Positions 41,595 to 50,763 of a stretch of 64,000 nt of DNA are shown here, piece after piece. The position numbers and the translations under genes are program-made. Source of the DNA: Brooklawnia cerclae (GTDB taxonomy: Bacteria; Actinomycetota; Actinomycetes; Propionibacteriales; Propionibacteriaceae). Location of the stretch: contig NZ_JAAMOZ010000001.1 of assembly GCF_011758645.1 (NCBI RefSeq), positions 124,001-188,000 on the forward strand. The letters are read 5' to 3'. The notes under the pieces were generated by a model that did not search any database, was not told the origin of the DNA, and saw only the letters and a list, made by a program, of their open reading frames with translations. How positions within the stretch are numbered: the first letter of the stretch is position 1; each line of letters starts with the position of its first letter.

Positions 41595-43151
41595 ATGGCT
41601 GACAAGACTACGAACATTCTGGAAATGCACGGCATCCACAAGGACTTCTCGGGTGTCACGGTGCTGCACGACGTCAACCTGACCGTGCGCAGGGGCGAGA
41701 TCCATGCCCTCTGCGGTGAGAACGGTGCGGGGAAGTCGACGCTCATGAAGATCCTGTCGGGGGTCTACCCGCACGGGCAGTACGCCGGGTCGATCGTCCT
41801 CGACGGGGAGGAAGTGGAGTTCACGTCGATCACGGATTCCGAGACACACGGGATCGGCATCATCCATCAGGAGTTGGCCCTCGTCCCCTACCTCTCGGTG
41901 GCCGAGAACCTCTTCATCGGCTCGCTCGCTCGGGGCTCGGGCCCCCTCATCAACTGGCATGAGGTCAACCAGGCCGCCAGCCAACTTCTGGCCCGGGTCG
42001 GCCTGAAGGAGAACGTCACGACACCGGTGGGCCAACTCGGCGTCGGCAAGCAGCAACTGGTCGAGATCGCCAAGGCACTGAACAAGAATGTGAGCCTGCT
42101 CATCCTGGACGAGCCGACGGCGGCACTGAACGATGCCGACTCCGAACGCCTGCTGGAACTGGTGCGGCAACTGCGCGACTCGGGGATGACGATCATCCTC
42201 ATCTCGCACAAGCTGAACGAGATCGCTCTCGTGGCCGACCGGACGACGGTCCTGCGGGACGGGCATGCGGTCGAGACCCTCGACATGCGCGATCCGTCCT
42301 CGACGCAGGACCGGCTGATCAAGCTCATGGTCGGCCGCGAGCTCTCGCAGCTCTACCCGGAACGCGAGCACCGCATCGGCGAGGAGGCGCTGCGCGTCGA
42401 GGACTGGACCGTCCACCACCCGACGCAGCGCGATCGGGTGGTCGTCTCCGGTGCGTCCTTCAACGTGCGGCACGGGGAGGTTGTCGGCATCGCCGGCCTC
42501 ATGGGGGCGGGCCGAACCGAACTCGCGATGAGCCTGTTCGGGCACAGCTACGGCTCCCAGATCTCGGGACGCGTCTACAAGGACGGCCGGGAGATAACGG
42601 TCGGCTCGGTCACCGAGGCGATCTCGCACGGGATCGCGTACGCGACCGAGGACCGCAAGACCTACGGCCTCAACCTCATCGACGACATCCGCCACAACAC
42701 CGCCTCGGCGGGCCTCTTCAAGCTGGTCAAGCACGGATTCGTCAACGCGAACGAGGAACTGGCGGTAGCCGTGCGCTATCGCGACGTCATGAACATCCGG
42801 GCGCAGTCGGTGCTGCAGTTGACCGGCTCGCTGTCCGGCGGGAACCAGCAGAAGGTCGTCCTGTCGAAGTGGCTGTACACCGACGCGGACATCCTCATCC
42901 TGGACGAGCCCACGCGCGGTATCGACGTCGGCGCGAAGTTCGAGATCTACACCCTGATCAACCAGATGGTCGAGTCGGGCAAGGCCGTGGTCGCCATCTC
43001 CTCGGAACTGGGTGAACTGCTCGGGATATGCGACCGCATCTACACACTGGCCTACGGCCGGATCACCGGCGAGGTGCCGGTGGCCGGGGCCACCCAGGAG
43101 CACCTCATGGAACTCATGACCATCGAACCGGCAAGGGAGCCATCAAAGTGA
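41595..43151 (+). CDS. mmsA: Multiple-sugar ABC transporter ATP-binding protein
   Basis: A 518-residue protein with two ABC domains, typical of CUT2 sugar importers. The first domain has GENGAGKSTLM and LLILDEPTAALND. The second has a degenerate Walker A (GLMGAGRTELAMSL) but an intact signature, LSGGNQQKVVLSKWL, and ILILDEPTRGIDVG. It matches GguA/MmsA in length and sequence order. The ATG at 41595 lies behind a GAGGC site; an in-frame ATG 15 bp earlier is the alternative. Confidence 0.93.
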   Translation: MADKTTNILEMHGIHKDFSGVTVLHDVNLTVRRGEIHALCGENGAGKSTLMKILSGVYPHGQYAGSIVLDGEEVEFTSITDSETHGIGIIHQELALVPYLSVAENLFIGSLARGSGPLINWHEVNQAASQLLARVGLKENVTTPVGQLGVGKQQLVEIAKALNKNVSLLILDEPTAALNDADSERLLELVRQLRDSGMTIILISHKLNEIALVADRTTVLRDGHAVETLDMRDPSSTQDRLIKLMVGRELSQLYPEREHRIGEEALRVEDWTVHHPTQRDRVVVSGASFNVRHGEVVGIAGLMGAGRTELAMSLFGHSYGSQISGRVYKDGREITVGSVTEAISHGIAYATEDRKTYGLNLIDDIRHNTASAGLFKLVKHGFVNANEELAVAVRYRDVMNIRAQSVLQLTGSLSGGNQQKVVLSKWLYTDADILILDEPTRGIDVGAKFEIYTLINQMVESGKAVVAISSELGELLGICDRIYTLAYGRITGEVPVAGATQEHLMELMTIEPAREPSK

Positions 43152-44323
43152 GCGAGCGGGTCAATCTCAAGGAACTGTTGAGCGGAAACCTGCGGCAGAG
43201 CGGCATCATGGTCGCTTTCGTCGCGATCGTGATTCTTTTCGCGCTGCTGAATCCCAATTTCCTGAGTCCGGGGAACATCACGAACATCGTCCTCCAGTAC
43301 TCCTACATCCTGATCCTGGCGATCGGCATGCTGTTCGTCATCGTGCTCGGCCAGATCGATCTGTCCGTGGGATCCGTGGTGGCGCTCACGGGCGCGGTCT
43401 CCGCCGTCCTCGTGATCCGCCAAGGGATGCCGTGGTGGGCAGGCGTTCTGGCGGCACTCGTCACCGGACTGCTGATCGGTGCCTGGCAAGGATTCTGGGT
43501 CGCCTTCGTCGGCATCCCGGGCTTCATCGTCACCTTGGCCGGCATGTTGCTCTTCAGGGGCCTGACCTACAACGTGCTGGCGAATGTCTCGCTCTCGCCG
43601 TTCCCACGCCCCTACTACAACATCGCGAATGGCTTCCTCAACGGGCTTCTTGGCGGCCAGGGGTTCGACCTGCTCACCCTGCTGATCTTCGGGATCGGTG
43701 TCGCCGGATTCGCCGTAGTGCAGTGGCGCAACCGCCAGGCTCGCATCCAGTACAGCCAGACGGTCGAGGCGATGTGGGCGTTCGTGGCGAGGATCGTGGT
43801 CATCAGTGCGATCGTGATGTGGTTCGCCTACCAGTTGTCGGTCAGTCGGGGCCTGCCGGTGGTGCTGATCCTGCTGGGCGTCCTCGTGTTCGTCTACGGC
43901 ATTCTGTCGCAGCGTACGGAGTTCGGACGCAATGTCTATGCGATCGGTGGCAATATCTCCGCGGCGCGCCTTTCGGGTGTGAACGTCCGTCGAGTCTCGT
44001 TCTGGGTGTACGTTCATATGGGGTTCTTGGCCTCGATTGCCGGCGTCGCATATTCGGCCCGTATGAACGGGGCGCAGCCGAGTGCAGGCAACATGTTCGA
44101 GTTGGACGCCATCGCGGCGTGCTTCATCGGCGGTGCGTCCGTGTCCGGCGGCATAGGGCGGATCTCCGGGGCTTTGATCGGCGGCCTCATCATGGCTGTC
44201 ATGTCGAACGGCATGCAGTTGATGGGTGCCTCCACATCGACCCAGCAGATCGTCAAAGGTCTGGTGGTACTGCTGGCGGTGGCCTTCGACATCTACAACA
44301 AGCGGCGTGCCGGGGGTCTGTGA
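43148..44323 (+). CDS. mmsB: Multiple-sugar ABC transporter permease
   Basis: A 391-residue CUT2-type permease (GguB/MmsB). About ten helices include GMLFVIVLGQIDLSVGSVVA, the FVGIPGFIVTLAGMLLFRGL block, and the RTEFGRNVYAIGGNISAARL loop with SGVNVRR, which contacts the ATPase. It forms the sugar channel of the importer. The GTG start overlaps the mmsA stop by 4 nt. The C-terminus ends in FDIYNKRRAGGL. Confidence 0.93.
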   Translation: MSERVNLKELLSGNLRQSGIMVAFVAIVILFALLNPNFLSPGNITNIVLQYSYILILAIGMLFVIVLGQIDLSVGSVVALTGAVSAVLVIRQGMPWWAGVLAALVTGLLIGAWQGFWVAFVGIPGFIVTLAGMLLFRGLTYNVLANVSLSPFPRPYYNIANGFLNGLLGGQGFDLLTLLIFGIGVAGFAVVQWRNRQARIQYSQTVEAMWAFVARIVVISAIVMWFAYQLSVSRGLPVVLILLGVLVFVYGILSQRTEFGRNVYAIGGNISAARLSGVNVRRVSFWVYVHMGFLASIAGVAYSARMNGAQPSAGNMFELDAIAACFIGGASVSGGIGRISGALIGGLIMAVMSNGMQLMGASTSTQQIVKGLVVLLAVAFDIYNKRRAGGL

Positions 44324-44361
44324 GCCGGTGCCGTAGCGGGAGCCCGGAACAGGAGTCGGAG

Positions 44362-45393
44362 TTGGCACGCAGATCGGCGAGTGGTCGCCCGCCCGGGATG
44401 ATGGACGTCGCGGCGGCCGCCGGCGTGTCGCACCAGACGGTGTCCCGGGTGATCAACGAGACCGATCGCGTCGCCCCGGAGACACGGGAACGCGTCCTGC
44501 GGGCGATCGCCGAACTCGGCTACCGGCGCAATTCCGTGGCACGGGCGCTGGTGACCCGCAAGTCGGGCATCGTCGGCGTGATCACCACGACGTCGGCGCT
44601 CTACGGCCCGAGTTCGATCCTGCTCGCCGTCGAACTGGCGGCGCGGCGCAACGCGGGATATTTCACCAGCGTGGCGCCCCTGGAGCAGTTCACACCGGAC
44701 GCGATCACCAACGCCCTCGATCACTTCTTGGGTCTGGCTGTCGAGGGTGTCGTCATCATCGCCCCGCTGGCCGAGGCCAGTGACGCGCTGGCCTCGGTCC
44801 ATATCCCGGTGCCGGTGGTCGCCGTCACCTCGGCGGAGATCGGGCGGGCCTCGGGAGTACTCGCGGTCAGCGAGGACCACTTCGGGGGAGCTCGTCAGGC
44901 CGTGCGCCACCTGATCGATCTCGGGCACCGTGACATCGTCCATGTGTCGGGCCCCAAGGGCTGGTACGAGGCCGCCGCCCGCCGATCGGCGTGGCGAGCG
45001 GAGATGGAAGCCGCACACTTGCCCCTGAGGGAGATCGCGGCCGACGGATGGGGAGCCGAACAGGGTTTCCAGGCCGGCCTGGCCCTCGCCGGCGGCCCCG
45101 TGCCGACCGCGGTCTTCGCGGCCAACGACCAGCTGGCGCTGGGTGTCGTCCAGGCATTCGACCGGTCGGGGCTGAGGGTTCCCGACGATGTCTCCGTCGT
45201 CGGATTCGACGACGAACTCTCGGCGGCGTTCTATCGTCCGCCCCTCACCACCGTGCGCCAGGACTTCTCCAAGCTGGGCGCCTACGTCATCCGCACCCTG
45301 ATGACGGCGATCGAGGGCGAGGCGCCGAGCGAGGCCCTGGTGCTCCCGACGCGCCTCGTCGTGCGTGCGTCGACGGCGCCGCCCCGGCCGTAG
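44362..45393 (+). CDS. LacI-family transcriptional regulator
   Basis: A 343-residue LacI regulator. The DNA-binding domain is PGMMDVAAAAGVSHQTVSRV, INETDRVAPETRERV, with a hinge YRRNSVARALVTRKS. The periplasmic-binding-like sensor includes VVGFDDELSAAFYRPPLTTV. It likely represses the chvE-mmsAB operon through the palindrome at 40246. The TTG at 44362 has an AGGAG site 6 bp upstream; a GTG at 44320 overlapping the mmsB stop by 4 nt is the alternative and would add 14 residues. Confidence 0.9.
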   Translation: MARRSASGRPPGMMDVAAAAGVSHQTVSRVINETDRVAPETRERVLRAIAELGYRRNSVARALVTRKSGIVGVITTTSALYGPSSILLAVELAARRNAGYFTSVAPLEQFTPDAITNALDHFLGLAVEGVVIIAPLAEASDALASVHIPVPVVAVTSAEIGRASGVLAVSEDHFGGARQAVRHLIDLGHRDIVHVSGPKGWYEAAARRSAWRAEMEAAHLPLREIAADGWGAEQGFQAGLALAGGPVPTAVFAANDQLALGVVQAFDRSGLRVPDDVSVVGFDDELSAAFYRPPLTTVRQDFSKLGAYVIRTLMTAIEGEAPSEALVLPTRLVVRASTAPPRP

Positions 45394-45435
45394 CGATCCG
45401 TCCGGGTCACTCGCCGCCGGGACGCGGCCTCGGCC

Positions 45436-46515
45436 TCAGGGCAGGTGCACCGCATCGGCGACGGGACGTTGGATGCGCGGGTTCAGGCAGCAGTCACCGC
45501 GGCACAGTTCCCCTGGGCCGGGTGCGCGTCCCGCGTTCGTCGCGTACGCGGCGAGCAGGTCTGCCAGTGAGTCCAGGAACGCGGGGTGGGCGCCCACGGT
45601 CGGGACGCGGTGGGTGGTGACTCCGAGGCCCTCGGCGGTCTGACGTGCCTGGGTGTCGAGGTCCCACGAGACCTCGACGTGGTCGGTGAGGAAACCGACC
45701 GGCAGGATCACCACGTCGGTGACCCCGGCGCCGGCCGCCTCGCCGATGGCGTCGTTGACGTCCGGCTCCAGCCAGGGCACGTGCGGGGCGCCGCTGCGCG
45801 ACTGGTACACCAGCCTCCATTCCGGGACGACGGCCAGCCCGGCCCGCGCCGCCGCCTCCGGGACGACGCGTTCGACGAGCGCTCGCTGCTGAGCGGTGTA
45901 CAAGTCGCCGCCCGAACGTCCCGCTTCAGGTCCGGCGGTCGCGGCCAGGGCGGTCGGCAGCGAGTGCGTCGTGGCCAGAACCAGGAGCTCGCGGCTTCCG
46001 GAGGTCTGCCGCAGCACCTCGGCCAGCAGATCGATGTTGGCCTCCACGAGCCCGGGCAGGTCGGGGAACGGCGGCATCTTGACCACGTCCACGTGGGTGC
46101 CGTCCAACTGCTCGACCGCCATGCCGAGATCCTCGCGGTACTGGCGGCAACTCGAATAGGACGAATAGGCGGCGGTGGCCCAGGCGAGCAGGCGCGTCCG
46201 GCCCTGGCGGGCGAGGTCGGCGAGCACGTCGGCGACGAACGGGGGCGAGTTCCGGTTGGCCAGCACCAGGTCGATGCCGACGCCGCGGGCGGCCAGGCGC
46301 TCGGCCAGCGCGTCGCGCATCGCCCGGTTCTGGGCGTTGATCGGGCTGGTCCCGCCCCGGATGAAGTAGTGCCGCCCGACCTCGGCCAGCCGTTCGGGAG
46401 GGATCCCGCGTCCCGCGGTCACCCGTTCGAGGAACCCGAGGACGTCGTCGGGATGCTCCGGCCCGCCGAATCCGAGCATCACCACCGCGTCGTAGAGCGC
46501 CGCGTCGTCGGTCAT
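45436..46515 (-). CDS. hemH: Ferrochelatase (coproporphyrin type, CpfC)
   Basis: A 359-residue ferrochelatase that inserts iron into coproporphyrin III in the coproporphyrin-dependent branch. It has VMLGFGGPEHPDDVLGFLER, YFIRGGTSPINAQN, AYSSYSSCRQYRED and LVYQSRSGAPHVPWLEPDVN. The C-terminus GELCRGDCCLNPR plus the Cys in SSCRQY could bind a [2Fe-2S] cluster, as reported for actinobacterial ferrochelatases. It overlaps hemQ by 4 nt and is the last gene of the haem operon. Confidence 0.93.
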   Translation of the reverse strand: MTDDAALYDAVVMLGFGGPEHPDDVLGFLERVTAGRGIPPERLAEVGRHYFIRGGTSPINAQNRAMRDALAERLAARGVGIDLVLANRNSPPFVADVLADLARQGRTRLLAWATAAYSSYSSCRQYREDLGMAVEQLDGTHVDVVKMPPFPDLPGLVEANIDLLAEVLRQTSGSRELLVLATTHSLPTALAATAGPEAGRSGGDLYTAQQRALVERVVPEAAARAGLAVVPEWRLVYQSRSGAPHVPWLEPDVNDAIGEAAGAGVTDVVILPVGFLTDHVEVSWDLDTQARQTAEGLGVTTHRVPTVGAHPAFLDSLADLLAAYATNAGRAPGPGELCRGDCCLNPRIQRPVADAVHLP

Positions 46516-47174
46516 CGAAGGAGTTCCCCGGCTTCGCTCGCCCCGATCCGCCGCCCGGTGTAGAAGGGCACCTCGAGCCGCACGTGGCGGCGGGCCTCGG
46601 CGTACCGCAGGTGACGCATGAGGTCGACCAGGTCGTGCAGTTCGGCGGACTCCAGGGCGATGATCCACTCGTAGTCACCCAGCGCGAACGCCGAGACTGT
46701 GTTGGCGATCACCTGCGGGTAGGCACGTCCCATCTCACCGTGCTCGCGCAGCATGGCGCCGCGTTCGTCCTCGGGCAGCAGATACCAGTCCAGCGACCTC
46801 ACGAACGGGTAGACGGTCAGCCAGGCTTCGGGCTTCCTGCCGGTGAGGAAGGCGGGCACGTGGCGCCGGTTGAACTCCGCGGGGCGGTGGATGCCGACGC
46901 CCGACCACACGGGGCGTCCGGCCGGTTCCAGCCGCCGGCGCAGCACCCGGGCCGCTGCCTGCAAGGCGACCGGGTCGGGCCCGTGGAACCACACCATCAG
47001 GTCGGCGTCCGCGCGCATCGCGGACAGGTCGTAGTATCCGCGGACGACGATCCCGTCGTCGGCGACCTGCTCGGCGAACCCGTCCAGGGTCGCCTCGCCC
47101 GAGCCGGTGCGGGCGTACACGGCCCAGCACGTGTAGTGGATCGACGCGTTGATCTCCTCGGTGAGGTTAGGCAT
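46512..47174 (-). CDS. hemQ: HemQ coproheme decarboxylase (ChdC)
   Basis: A 220-residue chlorite-dismutase-fold protein. Features are SIHYTCWAVYARTG, YYDLSAMRADADLMVWFHGP, YPFVRSLDWYLLPEDERGAM, LREHGEMGR and the C-terminal YEWIIALE...LVDLMRHLRYAEARRHV, all typical of HemQ rather than true chlorite dismutases. It decarboxylates coproheme to haem b in the last step of the pathway. The ATG at 47174 is preferred to longer upstream frames. It lies between hemG and hemH. Confidence 0.93.
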   Translation of the reverse strand: MPNLTEEINASIHYTCWAVYARTGSGEATLDGFAEQVADDGIVVRGYYDLSAMRADADLMVWFHGPDPVALQAAARVLRRRLEPAGRPVWSGVGIHRPAEFNRRHVPAFLTGRKPEAWLTVYPFVRSLDWYLLPEDERGAMLREHGEMGRAYPQVIANTVSAFALGDYEWIIALESAELHDLVDLMRHLRYAEARRHVRLEVPFYTGRRIGASEAGELLR

Positions 47175-47184
47175 ACCTGACACC

Positions 47185-48549
47185 CTAGACGACGGTCGGA
47201 CGCTGGGCGACCGCCGGATGCGCCAGGGCCGCGGCGGCCTGCCTGCGGCCGTCGGCGATGCAGTCGGGGACACCGACCCCGTGCAGGGCCGAGCCCGCGA
47301 CCCGGAGGCGGGGCTGGTCGGCCAGGGCCTCCTCGACCGCGGCCACCCTGCCCGGATGCCCCACCGTGTACGAGGGCATGACCCGGCTCCACCGGCTGAT
47401 CCGGGTGAGGACCGGGTCACCGTCCACCCCCATCACGGCACCGACATGGGCCGTCACGGCGTCCACCAACTCGTCGTCAGGTGCCTCGGCGATCAGTCCC
47501 AACCGGGCGGGGACGAACGCCCGCAGCAGCACGACTCCCGCGGGAGCCCTGTCCGTCCACTTCGCCGACGACACGGTGATCCCGCTCACGGGGGCCGGCT
47601 CGGACTCCAGCCACCCGTGGTGGGTGGGGGCGGTGCCGAATGCCTCGGCAGGGTACGCGAGCGTCACGACGGTCGAACTCGACATCGGGACGCCGGCCAG
47701 TGCCTGTGCGGCAGCGGGCGCCCGGCGGGCCAGGAGCCGGGCGGAACTCGCCGCCCCGCCCGCGAGCACGACCGCGTCCGCGTCGTGGTCGTCCAGCGAC
47801 TCGACGGGCTGATCGGTGAGCAGAGTCGCGCCCGCCTCGCGCAAGGACGCCACCAGCGCGTCCACCAGCGTTCCGAGCCCGCCCGACAGCGTGCGGAAGG
47901 GGGACGACGGCCCCCGCGACGAGCCGCCGGAACCAGCGGTCGCACGTCCCTGGGCGAGGCCGGCGAGGATGAGGCTGCGGTGCTCCGCCTCGTTGACACG
48001 CAGGCTCGGCAGCACGGCGTCCAGGCTGAGCTCGTCCACGCTGGCGCCGTAGATGCCCCCGACCAGGGGATCGGCGAGCTTGGTCACGATTCCCCCACCC
48101 AACCTGCGGCGCAGGAAGGCGCCGATGGCGACGTCAGAGTCGTCCAGCAGCCTGGGCGTCACCAGGTCGAGCGCGGCCCTCAGCTTGTCAGGCCACGACA
48201 GGATGCGTGTGGACAGGAACGGTCCGAGCCTGGTCGGGAGCACCATGCCCATTCCCTGGGGCATCGGGCGCAGCCGTCCCCCCGCGCGGAGGAACACGGT
48301 TCGCCTCCCTGCGCTCGCCTGCACCTGGTCGTCCAGCCCGAGCTCACCGATCAGCTGCAGCGCGGCGGGCCGATAGGCGACGAAGGAGTCGGGGCCGTGC
48401 TCGATGGTGAAGCCGTCGGCACGCTCGGTGAACACCTTCCCGCCGAAGCGGTCGGAGGCCTCGAGGACGGTGACCTCGGCGCCCGCCCGGCAGGCCTCCC
48501 AGGCGGCGGCCAGCCCGGTGACGCCGCCGCCGACGACCAGGCACCTCAC
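47185..48549 (-). CDS. hemG: Coproporphyrinogen/protoporphyrinogen oxidase
   Basis: A 454-residue FAD-dependent HemY/CgoX-type oxidase. The dinucleotide motif is VVGGGVTGLAAAWEACRAGA then EVTVLEASDRFGGKV. Further blocks are GFTIEHGPDSF, VGGIYGASVDELSLDAVLPS and the C-terminal FAD region LRVAGSALHGVGVPDCIADG. In this operon it should oxidise coproporphyrinogen III to coproporphyrin III. The GTG start overlaps the upstream radical SAM gene by 4 nt. Confidence 0.92.
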   Translation of the reverse strand: MRCLVVGGGVTGLAAAWEACRAGAEVTVLEASDRFGGKVFTERADGFTIEHGPDSFVAYRPAALQLIGELGLDDQVQASAGRRTVFLRAGGRLRPMPQGMGMVLPTRLGPFLSTRILSWPDKLRAALDLVTPRLLDDSDVAIGAFLRRRLGGGIVTKLADPLVGGIYGASVDELSLDAVLPSLRVNEAEHRSLILAGLAQGRATAGSGGSSRGPSSPFRTLSGGLGTLVDALVASLREAGATLLTDQPVESLDDHDADAVVLAGGAASSARLLARRAPAAAQALAGVPMSSSTVVTLAYPAEAFGTAPTHHGWLESEPAPVSGITVSSAKWTDRAPAGVVLLRAFVPARLGLIAEAPDDELVDAVTAHVGAVMGVDGDPVLTRISRWSRVMPSYTVGHPGRVAAVEEALADQPRLRVAGSALHGVGVPDCIADGRRQAAAALAHPAVAQRPTVV

Positions 48550-49667
48550 GCGTTCACCGGCGTCCCGGAAGGTACGTAGGGGCACAGCGGGTCGGATTCG
48601 AGGACGTCGCCCGTCCAGGCGTAGGCCCGCGCCCGCGAGCCCCCGCACCACAGGTTGAACTCGCAGCGCCCGCACCGTCCCTTGAACCCCTTCGGATCGC
48701 GCAGCGCCCGCAGGGTCGGATCGTCACGATAGAGCTCGACCAGTGACGACTCCTTGACGTTGCCCAGCGCCAGCGGCAGGAAGCCCGACGGGGTGACGTC
48801 GCCGAGGTGCGAGACGAAGATGATCCCGTTCCCGTCGCGGATGCCGAAGCCGCGCGCCATCGGGGAGGCCTCGATCTGCTCGTCGGTGAGCCCGCGGCGA
48901 CGTGCCGCGCGGGCGGCGATCCGGCGGTACTGCATCGCCTCGGTCGTCTTCACCTGGAAGGGTGCGGTGCGGTTCAGGTTCCCCAGCCACGTCATGAGCT
49001 GCTCGGCCTTCTCCGGCGCGAGCTCGGTGAGCTGGGTGCCGCGTCCGATGCTGATCAGGAAGAACAGGCTCCAGCGCATCAGCTTCCGGGTCGACAGCAG
49101 GTCGTAGACCGCGGGGAGGTCGGCGGCGGTGGTGTCGGTGACCAGCGTGTTGATCTGGACGGGGATCCCCAGTTCCTCCGCCCAGCCGAGGGCCTCCAGC
49201 GTGGCGTCGAACGTGCCCGCGACGCCACGGACGCCGTCGTGCAGGGCCGGACAGGAGCCGTCGAGGCTCAGCGAGATCGCCTGGACGCCTGCCTGCTTCA
49301 CCTCGACGAGGCGCTCACGGGTCAGCAGCGGGGTGACCGCGGGCGCCAGCGAGACCCCGATGCCCCGGGCGCCCGCCTCGGCGAGCAGCAGGTCGAGGTC
49401 GTGGCGCCGCAGCGGGTCGCCGCCCGTGAACACGATGTGCGGCAGCGGGTCGCCGAAGCCCGCGATGTCGTCCAGCAGGGCCAGAGCCTGGTCGGTGGAG
49501 AGCTCTCCGGGAGCGGGATCGGGCATCGCGGTCGCCCGGCAGTGGCGGCAGGCCAGCCCGCAGGCGTTGGTGAGCTCCCAGTACACGATCATCGGCGAGC
49601 GGGCGTACACCCACCCGACGGGACGTACGGCGCCGATCCCGTGTGCGTGCTTCGGTTGTTCAGTCAT
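48546..49667 (-). CDS. Radical SAM/SPASM protein of the haem operon
   Basis: A 373-residue radical SAM enzyme. The cluster motif is C36-X3-C40-X2-C43 in CGLACRHC, followed by VFTGGDPLRRHDLDLLL. A C-terminal SPASM-type Cys region reads GRCGRCEFNLWCGGSRARAY and ends SDPLCPY. It resembles the haem-associated TIGR04053 / NirJ-AhbD-like group. It could act in haem modification or an alternative haem branch; the reaction is not known. It overlaps hemE and hemG, so it is co-transcribed with them. Confidence 0.88.
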   Translation of the reverse strand: MTEQPKHAHGIGAVRPVGWVYARSPMIVYWELTNACGLACRHCRATAMPDPAPGELSTDQALALLDDIAGFGDPLPHIVFTGGDPLRRHDLDLLLAEAGARGIGVSLAPAVTPLLTRERLVEVKQAGVQAISLSLDGSCPALHDGVRGVAGTFDATLEALGWAEELGIPVQINTLVTDTTAADLPAVYDLLSTRKLMRWSLFFLISIGRGTQLTELAPEKAEQLMTWLGNLNRTAPFQVKTTEAMQYRRIAARAARRRGLTDEQIEASPMARGFGIRDGNGIIFVSHLGDVTPSGFLPLALGNVKESSLVELYRDDPTLRALRDPKGFKGRCGRCEFNLWCGGSRARAYAWTGDVLESDPLCPYVPSGTPVNA

Positions 49668-50763
49668 GGTGGGACTCCTGGTCGTCGGGAAGGGAATGGA
49701 CGAGGTCGACCAGCCGGGTCAGTGTCCCGGGATCGGCTTGCGGCGGGACGCCGTGGCCGAGGTTGACCACGTGGCCGGGGGCTGCCCGGCCGTCGTCCAG
49801 CACGCGGCGCAGCGCGGCGGCGAGTTCTTCCCAGCCGCCCGCGAGCAACGCGGGATCGAGGTTGCCCTGCAGCGGCGTCGCTCCGCCCAGCAGGTGGTTG
49901 GCGTCCGCCAGCGAGGTGGACGCGTCGACGCCCATCACGTCGGCTCCGGCATCGCGCATGGCCACCAGGTGGACGCGGCTGCGGGTGCCGAAATGCACCC
50001 GGGGGACGCCCAGCCCGGCGACCGAGGCGAGCACGGCGGCCGAGTGCGGTTGCGCGGCGGCGCGGTACTGCTCGGGGGTGAGCGCACCGACCCACGAGTC
50101 GAAGAGCTGCACGGCCGAGGCCCCGGCCAGCACCTGGGCCCGCAGGAAAGCCGCGGTCGTGCGGGCCACCCAGCCGAGCAGGGCGTGCCAGAGCCCCGGG
50201 TCGGCGTCGAGCAGGGCCAGGGTGCGGGCGTGGTCGCGGCTGGGCCCTCCTTCGACGAGGTAGGAGGCCACGGTGAACGGCGCCCCGCAGAAGCCGATCA
50301 GCGGGGTGTCGCCCAGCTCGGCCGCTGCCAGGTGCACGCCGGAGGTGATCGGATCGAGCGCCTCGGGCTCCAGCTCGGGCAGTGCGTCGACGTCGGCGGC
50401 CGTGCGCACCGGCGCGTCCAGCACCGGGCCGACGCCGGGGACGATGCGGACGCCCAGACCGGCCAGCCTCACCGGGACCATGATGTCGGAGAAGAAGATG
50501 GCGGCGTCGACCCCGTGGCGCCGGACGGGCTGACAGGTGATCTCGGCCGCCAGGCCCGGATCGAGGCAGGCGTCCAGCATCGACGTGCCGACCCGGAGCG
50601 CCCGGTACTCCGGCAGCGAGCGCCCCGCCTGACGCATGAACCAGACCGGACGATGCCGTACACGCCTGCCGCGGTAGGCCTGCAGCAGCGGGGCATCGGC
50701 GGTCACGCCGCTGACCAGGGGATGGTCCGCGGGCAGGATCACCGGGTCACCGGGAATGGTCAC
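49660..50763 (-). CDS. hemE: Uroporphyrinogen decarboxylase
   Basis: A 367-residue UroD. The signature RPVWFMRQAGRSLPEYRALR contains the substrate-binding Arg residues, and the second signature is GFCGAPFTVASYLVEGG. It also has DAAIFFSDIMVP, HFGTRSRVHL and the late VVNLGHGVPPQADP. It converts uroporphyrinogen III to coproporphyrinogen III. The GTG start at 50763 overlaps the hemA stop by 4 nt; longer upstream frames are antisense-like extension inside hemA. Confidence 0.95.
   Translation of the reverse strand: MTIPGDPVILPADHPLVSGVTADAPLLQAYRGRRVRHRPVWFMRQAGRSLPEYRALRVGTSMLDACLDPGLAAEITCQPVRRHGVDAAIFFSDIMVPVRLAGLGVRIVPGVGPVLDAPVRTAADVDALPELEPEALDPITSGVHLAAAELGDTPLIGFCGAPFTVASYLVEGGPSRDHARTLALLDADPGLWHALLGWVARTTAAFLRAQVLAGASAVQLFDSWVGALTPEQYRAAAQPHSAAVLASVAGLGVPRVHFGTRSRVHLVAMRDAGADVMGVDASTSLADANHLLGGATPLQGNLDPALLAGGWEELAAALRRVLDDGRAAPGHVVNLGHGVPPQADPGTLTRLVDLVHSLPDDQESHHD

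Noticed and set aside
41145-43103. 652-codon minus-strand frame opposite chvE-mmsA
   Set aside because: Antisense shadow of an ABC ATPase with all motifs on the plus strand.
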